Shown piece after piece: positions 54,025 through 64,000 of a stretch of 64,000 bases of DNA. Position 1 is the stretch's first letter; the number at the start of each line of letters is the position of its first letter. A program made the position numbers and the translations under genes. The notes beneath the pieces were generated by a model. The model did no database searches and was not told the origin of the DNA. It saw nothing but the letters and a program-made list of their open reading frames with translations. The DNA lies in the NCBI GenBank assembly GCA_016930015.1, contig JAFGHR010000059.1, positions 38,226 through 102,225 of the forward strand, given 5' to 3'. The stretch is from Anaerolineae bacterium. GTDB taxonomy: Bacteria > Chloroflexota > Anaerolineae > Aggregatilineales > Aggregatilineaceae.

Positions 54025-55050
54025 TCAGACCAGGGCGTCGGCATAGGCAAACAACGCGGCTGATCCCCCGGTATGCCAGTACAACACCCGCTGGGCAGAG
54101 GTGAATGTGCCGCGCCGGATCAGGTCGATCAGACCGGCGAAGGTGCGCCCGGTATACACCGGGTCGAGCAGGATACCTTCTTGCTGAGCCAGCATGTATA
54201 CGGCTTCGCGCTCCGGTTCACCCACCACGGCGTACCCGCCGCCCAGGTAGTGGTCGTTCACCGCCACGTCTGACGCGTCGATGCGCCAATCGACGTGTAA
54301 TTTTTCCGCGCCCGCATTAGCCAGCGTGGCGATCCACGCTGCCAGCGCGTCCGCCGGTTTGTCTACGCTGATGCCCAATAACTGCGTGTTGGATGGTAGC
54401 CCGGCCAGATGCGCGCCCAACAGCATACCGGCCTGTGTGCCGCCCGAACTGGTGGCGAAGACAACGGCGTCAAAGGGGCCGGTTGTTTCGATCTGCGCGG
54501 CAAATTCGGCCATCGCTGCTACGTAGCCCATCATGCCGGTGGGATTCGAGCCGCCGTAGGGGACAACGTAGGGGCGTTTGCCCTGCGCCAGCAGATCGGC
54601 TTCGACCTGGGCGATGGTTTCGGCATAGGGCGCGTGTTCGGTGGTCCAATGGATCACGGCACCGAGCAGGTGCATTAACAGCACGTTGCCGGTGAAAGCC
54701 TGGGGTGGTTGACCGTCCGGCGTGTATAACACCGTGTGCGCTTTGAGGCCGCAGCGGGCGGCTGCCGCCGCTGTCTGCCGGGCGTGGTTCGACTGCGTCG
54801 AGCCGCCGGTGATCACCGTGTCGGCCCCGGCTTCGAGCGCTTCCGCGAGCGAAAACTCCAGCTTGCGCGCTTTGTTGCCACCGGTTGCCAGCCCGGTTTG
54901 ATCGTCGCGCTTGATGAACAACTCCGGCCCGCCCAGGTTACGGCTGAGATTGGGCAGGGCGTCGATGGGTGTGGGCAGGTGCGCCAGTTGGACACGCGGC
55001 AGGTGTTCTAACTGCTTAAACGAAGATAGGTTATTTGGTTTTTGGCTCAT
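54025..55050 (-). CDS. D-cysteine desulfhydrase/ACC deaminase-family PLP enzyme
   Basis: This 341-residue fold-type II PLP enzyme has the Schiff-base Lys in ATGGNKARKLEF, preceded by ELFIKRDDQTGL. The PLP-phosphate and substrate loops are TGGSTQSNHARQTAAAAARCG and FATSSGGTQAGMLLG. The family includes D-cysteine desulfhydrase, ACC deaminase and L-cysteate lyase; the substrate cannot be fixed by eye. The start is ATG 55050. It is divergent from the SH3 protein gene. Confidence 0.88.
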   Translation of the reverse strand: MSQKPNNLSSFKQLEHLPRVQLAHLPTPIDALPNLSRNLGGPELFIKRDDQTGLATGGNKARKLEFSLAEALEAGADTVITGGSTQSNHARQTAAAAARCGLKAHTVLYTPDGQPPQAFTGNVLLMHLLGAVIHWTTEHAPYAETIAQVEADLLAQGKRPYVVPYGGSNPTGMMGYVAAMAEFAAQIETTGPFDAVVFATSSGGTQAGMLLGAHLAGLPSNTQLLGISVDKPADALAAWIATLANAGAEKLHVDWRIDASDVAVNDHYLGGGYAVVGEPEREAVYMLAQQEGILLDPVYTGRTFAGLIDLIRRGTFTSAQRVLYWHTGGSAALFAYADALV

Positions 55051-55180
55051 GGGTTATCATTTGCTGATTGGATATGCGTGGATTACACTCTACCATTCGT
55101 GTGCCACAATCGCATAGGTCCAAATGAGTCCGTATTTCCGGCCACTGGTGCCCTGCGTTGTTCTCAAGGAAAACGAACGG

Positions 55181-55816
55181 ATGACAAAAAATAATCCCCT
55201 TTTGCGCGGTGTGCTGGTTTGCTTGCCGGGTGTATTGGCGTTGGGACTCGTAATGGCTGCGGCTCCGCCACAGGTGAGCCGCGCGGCGGTGGGCTGTCAC
55301 ATTGTGATCCTGTCCGATTTTTTGCGCATCCGAGAGGAACCCGCCGCCGGAGCGCAGATAGTGGGCCAGTACCAGCAGGATGAACGTGTGATCGTGGCCC
55401 AGTTTTTGGATGCGGCGGATGGCAACCGCTGGGCGAAAACGACTGATGGCTGGGTGGCGATGGAATATGAAAGCATGATCTTTGCAGAGGTGGACCCGGA
55501 TACGGGCGCGTACTGCGAAAACGTATTTCGCGTGAGCCAGCCGGGCCAGTCGGCGGCGGGCGACTCGTTGTTGTTGAATCCCTCGTACTGTGAAGGCTGG
55601 GTGACCAGCGGCGGCGGGCTGAATGTGCGCGAAGAACCCGATGCCCAGGCAAACCGGCTGGGTGTGCTGCGGCCTGATACCCGGCTGCGGCTGTGGGCGC
55701 GGATCGGGAAATGGTACCGGATTGAATACACCGGCCAGACTGCTTACGTGTATGCTGCCCATGTACACCTGGCCGATGCCTGGACGTGTGCGTTCCAACA
55801 AACGGAGCTGGAGTAG
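55181..55816 (+). CDS. Secreted protein with two bacterial SH3 domains
   Basis: The product is about 211 residues from ATG 55181 (AAGGAAAACG upstream). It has a signal peptide (LLRGVLVCLPGVLALGLVMAAAP) and two SH3b-like units: ~38-90 (IVILSDFLRIREEPAAGAQIVGQYQQDERVIV) and ~140-200 (GGGLNVREEPDAQANRLGVLRPDTRLRLWARIGKWYRIEY). Four to five cysteines may form disulfides. SH3b domains in such proteins usually bind cell wall peptides. The next gene begins 4 bases later, so they are likely cotranscribed. Confidence 0.8.
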   Translation: MTKNNPLLRGVLVCLPGVLALGLVMAAAPPQVSRAAVGCHIVILSDFLRIREEPAAGAQIVGQYQQDERVIVAQFLDAADGNRWAKTTDGWVAMEYESMIFAEVDPDTGAYCENVFRVSQPGQSAAGDSLLLNPSYCEGWVTSGGGLNVREEPDAQANRLGVLRPDTRLRLWARIGKWYRIEYTGQTAYVYAAHVHLADAWTCAFQQTELE

Positions 55817-55819
55817 ATC

Positions 55820-56383
55820 ATGATCGATTTGGTGCTGCCGCCGCGAAAGCGTGGTGCGATCATCCTGGTCAGCGGGGATCGCAGAATTGGCAAAACGACT
55901 ATGCTCTTAGCCGTGCGCAAAGCAGCGATACAGGCCGGGTATTCTGTGGGCGGGGTGCTGTCGGTGGCCCGGTTTGAGCATGACAGCAAAACCGGTATCG
56001 ACCTGATGGACGCGGCGAGCGGAACCGTGGTGCCGCTGGCGACGGTTGGCGGCGGAAGCGCGATCCGCACACCGCATTACAGCTTTGACGCTGGCGCGCT
56101 GGCCCTGGGGCTGGATTATGCCAACCAGGGCCAGCGCGCGGACGTGTTTTTTGTGGACGAACTCGGCCCGCTGGAACTGGTACGCGGCGAAGGATGGGCC
56201 GGTATCATCCCGCTGGTACAGGCGCGCCGGTTTGGGGTGGCGCTGGTCGTGGTGCGGCCCGAACTGCTGGCAGCGGCGCGTGAAGTATTCCACCTGCTGC
56301 CGGAGTCACCGTTGATCACCGTGACGGAAGACAACCGCGACCGGCTGGCCGACGCGGTAGCCGCCTGGATCAGGCCGTGTTGA
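55820..56383 (+). CDS. THEP1-family nucleoside triphosphatase
   Basis: The 187-residue protein has the Walker A SGDRRIGKTTML, the Walker B-like ADVFFVDELGPLEL and a substrate-side loop (GYSVGGVLSVARF). These match the thermophile NTPase THEP1/DUF2478-like family, which hydrolyses NTPs and may act as a nucleotide kinase. It follows the SH3 protein gene by 4 bases. The biological role of the family is open. Confidence 0.75.
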   Translation: MIDLVLPPRKRGAIILVSGDRRIGKTTMLLAVRKAAIQAGYSVGGVLSVARFEHDSKTGIDLMDAASGTVVPLATVGGGSAIRTPHYSFDAGALALGLDYANQGQRADVFFVDELGPLELVRGEGWAGIIPLVQARRFGVALVVVRPELLAAAREVFHLLPESPLITVTEDNRDRLADAVAAWIRPC

Positions 56384-56429
56384 CATTTGTACTCGGCGAA
56401 ACATGAGTCTCAAGTGAACATGTCAACAC
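56377..56429. repeat. Inverted repeat overlapping a stop codon
   Basis: GTGTTGACAT (56377-56386) and ATGTCAACAC (56420-56429) form a perfect 10-base inverted repeat with a 33-base loop, between convergent genes. The stop TGA of the NTPase gene lies in the left arm. No T run follows. Confidence 0.7.
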
Positions 56430-56475
56430 TACCTAACCAACCGGGCGCGTAATCGATGGTTTTTCGCCTGGAAAA

Positions 56476-56877
56476 TCACGAACGGATGATAATGACACCG
56501 TCATCCTTGTCTTTTTTGTCGTCATCATCCACATCCAGGGCGTTTTCCAGAATGCTCCCGATGATACCCATAATGATGCCGCCCAGAATAGCCCAACCGA
56601 GCGTATCGATCTCAAAGCGGCTGCCCGCGATCTTGTCGGTGATCAGCAGTAAACCGCCGTTGATGACCAGCATGAACAATCCCAGCGACAGGATCACGAG
56701 CGGGCAGCTCAACACGATGAGGATCGGCTTGATCACGGCGTTGATGACACCAAAAATGAACGACACGATCAACAGCGTAGTTAGCTCGTTATCGCTGATG
56801 TGAATACCCGGCAGTATGGCCGCGATAGCCGCCAGGGCAATCGCATTGATCAGCAGGCGCAGTAGAAAATCCCGCAT
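56476..56877 (-). CDS. YvlD-like (phage holin family 4) membrane protein
   Basis: The 133-residue protein has four spans: LLINAIALAAIAAILPGIHI, TLLIVSFIFGVINAVIKPILIVLS, PLVILSLGLFMLVINGGLLLI, then GWAILGGIIMGIIGSIL. The FGxxNxxxxPxL signature is that of the YvlD/DUF360 (Phage_holin_4_2) family. In Bacillus YvlD takes part in resistance to envelope-active agents. The C-terminal tail is acidic (DVDDDDKKDKDDG). It is a single gene, 95 bases from hypD. Confidence 0.88.
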   Translation of the reverse strand: MRDFLLRLLINAIALAAIAAILPGIHISDNELTTLLIVSFIFGVINAVIKPILIVLSCPLVILSLGLFMLVINGGLLLITDKIAGSRFEIDTLGWAILGGIIMGIIGSILENALDVDDDDKKDKDDGVIIIRS

Positions 56878-56971
56878 GTCATCCCCCTTGATGGATCATT
56901 ATGTGTGGTTTGCCGCGTACTGTACCGGGTATTGCGTTTTTTGTCTAAGCGGCGCGGGCGTGCGCTCGATA

Positions 56972-58081
56972 TCAGGCCGGTTTGGACGACTGCTCGAAGC
57001 GGCCAAAGTTGTAATACGCGGCGCACGCGCCTTCGGATGACACCATCGGCGCGCCTAACGGTTTGCGCGGCGTGCATTCCTTGCCAAAGGCCGGGCACTC
57101 GTTGGGCTTCATCACGCCCTTGAGCACCTCTCCCGCATGACACAGCGGTGATTCCTCGGTCTGGATGTGGCTCACGGCAAAGCGGCGGGCCGCGTCGTAG
57201 GGGTGATAGTCCGGCTTGAGCCGCCACCCGCTGGTGGGGATCATGCCAATGCCGCGCCAGTTGCGGTCACATTCCTCGAACACAGTGTTGATGATCGCCA
57301 TCGCGGACGCGTTCCCGGCTTCCGCGACGACCACGCGCCCGTAGGCGTTTTCGACTTCGGCGCGGCCTGATTCAAGCTGTTTGAGCGCCGCGTGGATGCC
57401 GTGCGCGATATCCAGCGGTTCGAAGCCGGTGACGACCATCGGCACGCCGTATTTTTCGACCAGCGGGTGATATTCCCAGTAACCCATCACGGCGCAGACG
57501 TGCCCGGCCAGCAGAAAGCCCTGGACCTCGACATCCGGCGAACTGAGCAGCGCATCCAACACCGGCGGCACGCGCACATGGGATACCAGCATCGAAAAGT
57601 TGGGGATGCCCATCTGTTTGGCCTGGTGCACGGCCATCGCGTTAGCGGGCGCGGTGGTTTCGAATCCGACGCCGAAAAACACGACTTCCCTGTCCGGGTT
57701 GTCCTGCGCGATCTTGATACACTCCAGCGGGGAGTAAACCACGCGCACGTCGCCGCCCTCGGCTCTCACCTGGAACAGGTCTTTTTGCGAGCCGGGAACG
57801 CGCAGCATGTCGCCAAACGACACCATGATCGTGTCCGGCAGGGAGGCGATCGCGATCGCCTGGTCGATCAGTTCTTGCGGCGTGACACACACCGGGCAGC
57901 CGGGGCCGTGAATCATCTCGACACGGTCCGGCAGCAGTTGATCGATTCCGTGGCGGATGATCGAATGCGTCTGCCCGCCGCAGACCTCCATCAGCCGCCA
58001 GGAGCGCGTGGTGATGCGGTGGATATCGTCGAGAATGTCGCGGACACGCGCGGCGTCGCGGTATTCGGTGACGTATTTCAT
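56972..58081 (-). CDS. hypD: Hydrogenase maturation factor HypD
   Basis: The 369-residue protein carries a 4Fe-4S cluster and, with HypC, builds the Fe(CN)2CO unit of [NiFe]-hydrogenases. The signature cysteines are present: [22 protein letters not shown] and, near the C-terminus, the cysteines of [23 protein letters not shown]. The start overlaps the hypC stop in an ATGA. It is the last hyp gene of the cluster. Confidence 0.96.
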   Translation of the reverse strand: MKYVTEYRDAARVRDILDDIHRITTRSWRLMEVCGGQTHSIIRHGIDQLLPDRVEMIHGPGCPVCVTPQELIDQAIAIASLPDTIMVSFGDMLRVPGSQKDLFQVRAEGGDVRVVYSPLECIKIAQDNPDREVVFFGVGFETTAPANAMAVHQAKQMGIPNFSMLVSHVRVPPVLDALLSSPDVEVQGFLLAGHVCAVMGYWEYHPLVEKYGVPMVVTGFEPLDIAHGIHAALKQLESGRAEVENAYGRVVVAEAGNASAMAIINTVFEECDRNWRGIGMIPTSGWRLKPDYHPYDAARRFAVSHIQTEESPLCHAGEVLKGVMKPNECPAFGKECTPRKPLGAPMVSSEGACAAYYNFGRFEQSSKPA

Positions 58082-58332
58082 GATTCGTCCAGCCCCAGTT
58101 CTTCCTCGATCATGCCGATCTGGTCGAACAGCTCCAGCGTTTTCTGGGCTTCGGCTTCATCGATGATGTTGAGGGCAAAGCCGACATGAATGATCGTGTA
58201 ATCACCGATGGTTACGTCGGGCACATACGCTAAACACGCTTCCTTGACGATGCCGCCAAAGTCGATTTTGCCCATTTTCAGGCCGTTTTGTTCGTAGATG
58301 TCAACCACTTTTCCGGGAATTCCGAGGCACAT
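58078..58332 (-). CDS. hypC: Hydrogenase maturation chaperone HypC
   Basis: The 84-residue protein begins [14 protein letters not shown]; Cys2 is the conserved residue that binds the iron unit and the large hydrogenase subunit. Family blocks [22 protein letters not shown] follow. It overlaps hypD by 4 bases and follows hypF by 15 bases. Confidence 0.95.
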   Translation of the reverse strand: MCLGIPGKVVDIYEQNGLKMGKIDFGGIVKEACLAYVPDVTIGDYTIIHVGFALNIIDEAEAQKTLELFDQIGMIEEELGLDES

Positions 58333-58347
58333 ACCACACGCTCCATG

Positions 58348-60687
58348 TTAACGGTTAAACAGGGCATAGGCCGCGATCGCAGCCTGTCCGAGCGCGATCC
58401 CGCCGTCGTTGGGCGGGACCAGCCGGTGAGTGTATACGGTGAAGCCGCCGTTTTCCAACAGCGGAATGGTCTTATGGTGCAGGGTGGCGTTCTGGAACAC
58501 GCCGCCGCTCAAAGCGACTGTGTTAATCTTCGTCATTTCGCGGGCCAGCACGCAGATATCGCGGATCATGTTCGCCACGCCGTTGTGAAACCGCGCCGCC
58601 ATCTGCGCCGCGCCAGCACGGTTATGCACGTCTGCCAGCAGGGCGTCCAGCGTGGGCGCCGGATCGATCAGGTGCGGGGCGTCCGGGCTGGCGGGAAGTG
58701 TGATATCAAACGGGTACGCGCCATTTTCGCCGGGATCAACTACGGCTTCAAACCGGATCGCGGCCTGGGCCTCATACGTCACGGTGTGCAGGATTCCGGC
58801 CAGCGATGCCGCCGCGTCAAACAGGCGGCCCATGCTCGATGTCAGCGGCGCATTGAGCCGTTTTTCGAGCTGCTGGTGGATGATGGCGCGTTCTTGCTCA
58901 TTTGCCGCCTGAACCGCCGCCAGATCAGGGTCCCACGCGATCCCGGCCTGCCACAGGTGCGCCAGCGCAATGCGATAGGGGCGTTTGGTGGCGATATCCC
59001 CGCCGGGCAGCGGGATATAACGCAGGTGCGCGAACCGTTCAAAGCCCGCGTAGCCGCCGACCAGGATTTCGCCGCCCCAGATCGCGCCGTCGGGACCGAG
59101 TCCGGTGCCGTCGAAAATGACGCCGATCACGGGATCGCCGGGGGGGTGGGCGTGTTCAGCCAGGCAGCTAACACAATGGGCGTGATGGTGCTGCACGGCA
59201 AAATGGGCTTCCGGTCGCCTGAGCGCGTAACGGGTCGCGATGTAATCCGGGTGGGTGTCGTGGGCGATGATCTCCGGCTCGACGCGAAACAGGCGGCTCA
59301 AGTGGTCGATGCTGTGTTCATATGAGCGCAGCGCATCATAGTTGGACAGGTCGCCGATATGCTGGCTCATGAAGGTGTGCCGGTCCCGTGCCAGGCAGAA
59401 CGTATTTTTGAGTTCCGCGCCGGTCGCCAGCAGCGGCGGCGCATCGAACGGCAGCGGGATAGGGTAGGGCGCGTAACCCCGCGAGCGTCGTAACGGCAAA
59501 ACGCATGTATCCAGCGCACGCACGACCGAATCGTCACAGCGGATGTGAATATCACGGTTGTGCAGCAAAAACGCGTCGGCCAGCGGTCCGAGTCGTTCTA
59601 GCGCATCAGTGTTCTCGGTGATGATCGGTTCGTCGCTGATATTGCCGCTGGTCATCACCAGGGCGGTCGGGAAATCTGGTGCCGGTTCCAGCAGCAGGTG
59701 ATGCAGCGGCGTGTAGGGCAGCATCACGCCTAACTCGGCCAGCCCCGGCGCGACGTTGTCCGCGACGGCGTCACCCGACACAACGGCGGCGCCCGGTTTG
59801 AGCGGTAGCAGCACGATCGGGCGCTCACGCCCGGCTAGCGCCCGCGCGGCGGCAGGGCTGATCGTACACCAGCGCGCGGCGGTGTCGTGATCGGGCATCA
59901 TCACCGCCAGCGGTTTGGCGGGGCGGCCTTTGCGCTCGCGGAGGGTTTGCACGGCGGCGTGATTCGTGGCATCACACGCCAGGTGAAAGCCGCCCAACCC
60001 CTTGATGGCGACAATATAACCGGCGCACAGCAGCGCGCGCACCGCGTCGATAGGGTCATCTGGCAGAGAATCCCACCCCGGCGGGCGCGCATGATCCGGG
60101 CTGGGCACCAGTTCCAGGCGTGGACCGCAGACCGGGCACGCGTTCGGCTGGGCATGAAAACGCCGGTCGAGCGGATCGTCATACTCGGCGCGGCAGTCCG
60201 GGCACATGTCGAACGGCGCCATCGTGGTTTTGGGCCGGTCGTAGGGGATATCCTGAATGATGGTGAAGCGCGGGCCGCAGTTGGTGCAGTTGGTGAATGC
60301 GTAGCGGTAGCGCCGGTCCGCCGGATCACGGATGTCGGCCAGGCAGTCGTCACAGGTGGCTACGTCCGGTGAAATCGGCTGGTACGCGCCCGCCTGCGCG
60401 GTGCTGTGCTGGATTTCAAAGCGCGTGTAGCCGTTAGGCGTGGTGGGCTGTGTCTCAACGTGTTCGATGTGCGACAGCGGCGGCGCTTCGGCTGTGATCG
60501 CGTGCGTGAAGTGATCAAGCGCCTGCTGGCTGCCCACAACTTCGATATCAACACCCGCCGACGTGTTGCGCACCCAGCCTGTCAGGTCATGACGCCGGGC
60601 CAGGCCGTAGATAAAGGGCCGGAAGCCGACCCCTTGCACAACGCCTGTAATGTGAATCCGGCAGGCGGACAGCGTAGGCTGAGTCAC
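58348..60687 (-). CDS. hypF: Carbamoyltransferase HypF
   Basis: HypF makes thiocarbamate on HypE, the precursor of the cyanide ligands. The product is about 779 residues from GTG 60687, just after the hypB stop; an in-frame ATG at 60753 would overlap hypB by 64 bases. The N-terminal acylphosphatase domain has GVVQGVGFRPF. Two zinc fingers follow (CDDCLADI, CTNCGPRF; CPDCRAEY, CPVCGPRL). A YrdC-like domain (FHLACDATNHAAV) comes next, then a Kae1/TobZ-like domain (HHHAHCVSCLAEH; VIGVIFDGTGLGPDGAIWGGE). Confidence 0.94.
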   Translation of the reverse strand: MTQPTLSACRIHITGVVQGVGFRPFIYGLARRHDLTGWVRNTSAGVDIEVVGSQQALDHFTHAITAEAPPLSHIEHVETQPTTPNGYTRFEIQHSTAQAGAYQPISPDVATCDDCLADIRDPADRRYRYAFTNCTNCGPRFTIIQDIPYDRPKTTMAPFDMCPDCRAEYDDPLDRRFHAQPNACPVCGPRLELVPSPDHARPPGWDSLPDDPIDAVRALLCAGYIVAIKGLGGFHLACDATNHAAVQTLRERKGRPAKPLAVMMPDHDTAARWCTISPAAARALAGRERPIVLLPLKPGAAVVSGDAVADNVAPGLAELGVMLPYTPLHHLLLEPAPDFPTALVMTSGNISDEPIITENTDALERLGPLADAFLLHNRDIHIRCDDSVVRALDTCVLPLRRSRGYAPYPIPLPFDAPPLLATGAELKNTFCLARDRHTFMSQHIGDLSNYDALRSYEHSIDHLSRLFRVEPEIIAHDTHPDYIATRYALRRPEAHFAVQHHHAHCVSCLAEHAHPPGDPVIGVIFDGTGLGPDGAIWGGEILVGGYAGFERFAHLRYIPLPGGDIATKRPYRIALAHLWQAGIAWDPDLAAVQAANEQERAIIHQQLEKRLNAPLTSSMGRLFDAAASLAGILHTVTYEAQAAIRFEAVVDPGENGAYPFDITLPASPDAPHLIDPAPTLDALLADVHNRAGAAQMAARFHNGVANMIRDICVLAREMTKINTVALSGGVFQNATLHHKTIPLLENGGFTVYTHRLVPPNDGGIALGQAAIAAYALFNR

Positions 60688-60689
60688 GG

Positions 60690-61364
60690 CTAGGGGGTTG
60701 TCTCCTGGCCGTTGCTGTACGCCTTGATCGCTGTGCGCAGCCAATCCAGCCACGCGTCAAAGCCGTCACCCGTGCGGCACGAGATCGGGAAAAACGTCAG
60801 GCCGGGGTTGAGCACCTCGACGCCGTGACGGAAATAGTCCACCCTGAACCCCATGTAGTCTTCGAGGTCCATTTTGTTCAGCAAGAGCACGTCGGCGCCC
60901 TTGAACATGGCCGGGTATTTATAGGGCTTGTCGTCACCTTCGGGCACGCTGGCGATCACCACGTCGTAATGCACACCCAGGCTAAACGCCGCCGGGCAGA
61001 TCAGGTTGCCGACATTTTCGATGATCAGCAGGTCGAGCGCGTTCAGGTCGAGTGACGGCAGCGCGCTGTAGACCATGTTGGCGTCAAGATGGCAGTTTCC
61101 GCCGGTATTGATCAATGATACAGGGATGCCCATTTCGGCGATTTTTTCCAGGTCGAGCGGCACCACGTCGCCATCAATGACACCGATGCGCACGTCATCT
61201 TTTAGCGCTTCGATGGTTTTGAGGATCACGCTGGTTTTGCCGCCGCCGGGCGACGCCATCAAGTTGAGCGCCAGCAGTCCGGCGCTGTCGAATTCGATGC
61301 GAATACGCGCGGCGAGCTGGTCATTTGCATCTAGAATGTTTTCTACAATCGGAATTTCGGGCAT
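60690..61364 (-). CDS. hypB: Hydrogenase/urease nickel incorporation GTPase HypB
   Basis: The 224-residue G protein delivers Ni with HypA. The P-loop is ASPGGGKTSV, with the metal-binding region GGNCHLDANMV and NKMDLEDY for guanine. The N-terminal His-rich or CxxCGC Ni-storage extension is absent. It starts 16 bases downstream of hypA. Confidence 0.95.
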   Translation of the reverse strand: MPEIPIVENILDANDQLAARIRIEFDSAGLLALNLMASPGGGKTSVILKTIEALKDDVRIGVIDGDVVPLDLEKIAEMGIPVSLINTGGNCHLDANMVYSALPSLDLNALDLLIIENVGNLICPAAFSLGVHYDVVIASVPEGDDKPYKYPAMFKGADVLLLNKMDLEDYMGFRVDYFRHGVEVLNPGLTFFPISCRTGDGFDAWLDWLRTAIKAYSNGQETTP

Positions 61365-61379
61365 AGGGTCAGGTTATCC

Positions 61380-61742
61380 TTAACGTTCGGACTCAGGCTC
61401 CAGGTTAACGTCAATACTTTCCAGGTAAAACTCATCACCGCTGGTCACGCGGATTTTGCCGCTGCCGCAAGCCGGGCAGGTGAACTGCTCCCGGTTGAGC
61501 GGGAATTCGTGGCCGCAGTCGTCGCAGCGCAGCGCCGCCGGGATACGTTTGAAGGTCAGTAACGCCCCTTCAGCGATGGTGTCGTGGCTGATCATGTCCC
61601 AGTAAAACTGAACCGAGTCGTCAATGATGCTGGACAGTTCACCGACGACGATTTTTAGCTCGTTGATGCGTGTAGCACCGGCCTCGTCAGCGTGTCGCAG
61701 CGCGATATCGAGCAGACTCTGAGTGATCGACAGTTCGTGCAT
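61380..61742 (-). CDS. hypA: Hydrogenase nickel insertion protein HypA
   Basis: The 120-residue protein begins MHELSITQSLLD; His2 binds Ni. The zinc ribbon is CDDCGHEF and CPACGSGK. The ATG at 61742 is the only start that keeps MHE. It leads the hypABFCD cluster on the minus strand. Confidence 0.95.
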   Translation of the reverse strand: MHELSITQSLLDIALRHADEAGATRINELKIVVGELSSIIDDSVQFYWDMISHDTIAEGALLTFKRIPAALRCDDCGHEFPLNREQFTCPACGSGKIRVTSGDEFYLESIDVNLEPESER

Positions 61743-61940
61743 AAAAGCGGTTCCACTTTGCGCTAATAAATCTTATGCAAATCAAGATTAATCTAGACTA
61801 TAGCACATCCACAATGGGGTTCAAGGTGATTTATGTCATGCTTTGCGGCGGGTTATTCCACATCACACAGATTCCTGTCACCCTGCCCGAAGAGGGCACA
61901 GGGTGTTTTTTACCGTTGGGGCGCGGTTCAATGCACGCGC

Positions 61941-62078
61941 TTAAAATCCCTGGTAAATCCACTGCGGCGTGGCGCCGGTGGTGACGATGATCACCAGCAT
62001 AATGATCATGCAGATGAGTAAGGCATACACGTTTTCACGGCTGAACAACACGCGCAGCACCGACTTGACGATGTTCAT
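61941..62078 (-). CDS. 45-residue single-span membrane protein
   Basis: This frame is too short for routine gene calls. It runs from ATG 62078 to TAA 61941-61943 and encodes 45 residues. The first 16 are basic (MNIVKSVLRVLFSREN), then one strong membrane span (YALLICMIIMLVIIVTT), then a short outer tail (GATPQWIYQGF). AGGGGA lies 7 bases before the ATG, and the gene starts 13 bases after the stop of the acyl-AMP ligase-like gene. Cotranscription is likely. I know no family for it. The small basic-in protein may tether or regulate the ligase or a downstream partner. Confidence 0.65.
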   Translation of the reverse strand: MNIVKSVLRVLFSRENVYALLICMIIMLVIIVTTGATPQWIYQGF

Positions 62079-62091
62079 AATGATTCCCCTG

Positions 62092-63816
<1,725 letters not shown>

Positions 63817-63869
63817 ATCGCTCAATTGTATTGGCTATACTTTCTTTTTGGCGTTCGATGAACAGAGGA

Positions 63870-63897
63870 ATTATACCGATTTCTGCAAACAGGTCCA
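63870..63897 (-). promoter_or_regulatory. Promoter of the acyl-AMP ligase-like gene
   Basis: On the minus strand TGGACC (63897-63892) and TATAAT (63875-63870) are 16 bases apart; transcription would start near 63863. Confidence 0.5.
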
Positions 63898-64000
63898 GCG
63901 TTTGGCAGCGTGTGTGCAGCGATGCGGTGAAAAGTCAAGCACAAAAAGAGGCGATAAAAACGTAGGAACGAGACGCACTGAACAGAACGGCGCGAAATGA

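Noticed and set aside
61743..61830. An FNR-type site upstream of hypA
   Set aside because: Only a TTGAT half-site is seen on the minus strand; the ATCAA half at the right spacing is missing.

Overview
The window is a gene-dense stretch of bacterial chromosome with moderately high GC. It carries about 50 protein genes on both strands, many in short overlapping operons. I see no rRNA, tRNA, insertion sequence, prophage or CRISPR array. The gene set fits a Chloroflexota (Anaerolineae-like) bacterium. It includes an rpoC with a long coiled-coil insert that stands apart from rpoB, many single-span secreted or anchored proteins with linkers rich in Thr and Pro, APC-USP transporters, SARP/BTAD regulators, and GAACNNNNGTTC-type SOS boxes. 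The lineage is an inference from gene content and style, not a measured placement.

Layout. 1-4.5 kb (minus): an envelope operon of a PrsW-like membrane protease, an anchored protein, a trypsin-like protease and a GH3 enzyme cut by the window edge. 4.8-8.2 kb (plus): an oligopeptide-type ABC importer (binding protein and two permeases) without its ATPases. 8.2-17.5 kb: miaA, yraN, a cyclic-nucleotide-binding protein, cinA, a YfbK-like VWA protein, a PyrE-like protein, an MFS exporter and a GNAT enzyme. 17.5-21.5 kb: translation and secretion genes lepA, ftsY and prfB; prfB is read through a programmed +1 frameshift. 21.7-25 kb: a coiled-coil/zinc-ribbon protein followed by a CHAT-protease protein. 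25-30.1 kb: rpoC with its own promoter and a structured leader. 30.2-32.6 kb: an APC-USP permease split in two frames. 33.2-35.8 kb: gyrA with an SOS-box-like palindrome at its promoter.

36-44 kb: a small Cys-rich protein, the CrcB/Fluc fluoride channel, a NeuB-like synthase, two tandem PPK2 kinases, a SARP-type regulator and a bifunctional RelA/SpoT. The polyphosphate and (p)ppGpp genes together form a stress and energy neighbourhood. 44-48 kb: a VKOR and an anchored DsbA-like protein, a likely disulfide pair; an S1-domain protein; and recA with an SOS box in its promoter. 48-56.9 kb: secreted and anchored proteins (PPC domain, M23 peptidase, TolB-like propeller, SH3), a D-cysteine desulfhydrase-like PLP enzyme, a THEP1-type NTPase and a YvlD-like membrane protein. 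57-61.7 kb (minus): hypA-hypB-hypF-hypC-hypD for [NiFe]-hydrogenase maturation, with no hypE or hydrogenase in view. 61.9-63.9 kb (minus): a fatty acyl-AMP ligase-like enzyme followed by a 45-residue membrane protein.

The points most worth checking are the rpoC leader and acidic C-terminal tail, the palindrome at gyrA, the split APC-USP gene, the CHAT pair, the altered NeuB and CinA active sites, and the acyl-AMP ligase/micro-membrane-protein pair.
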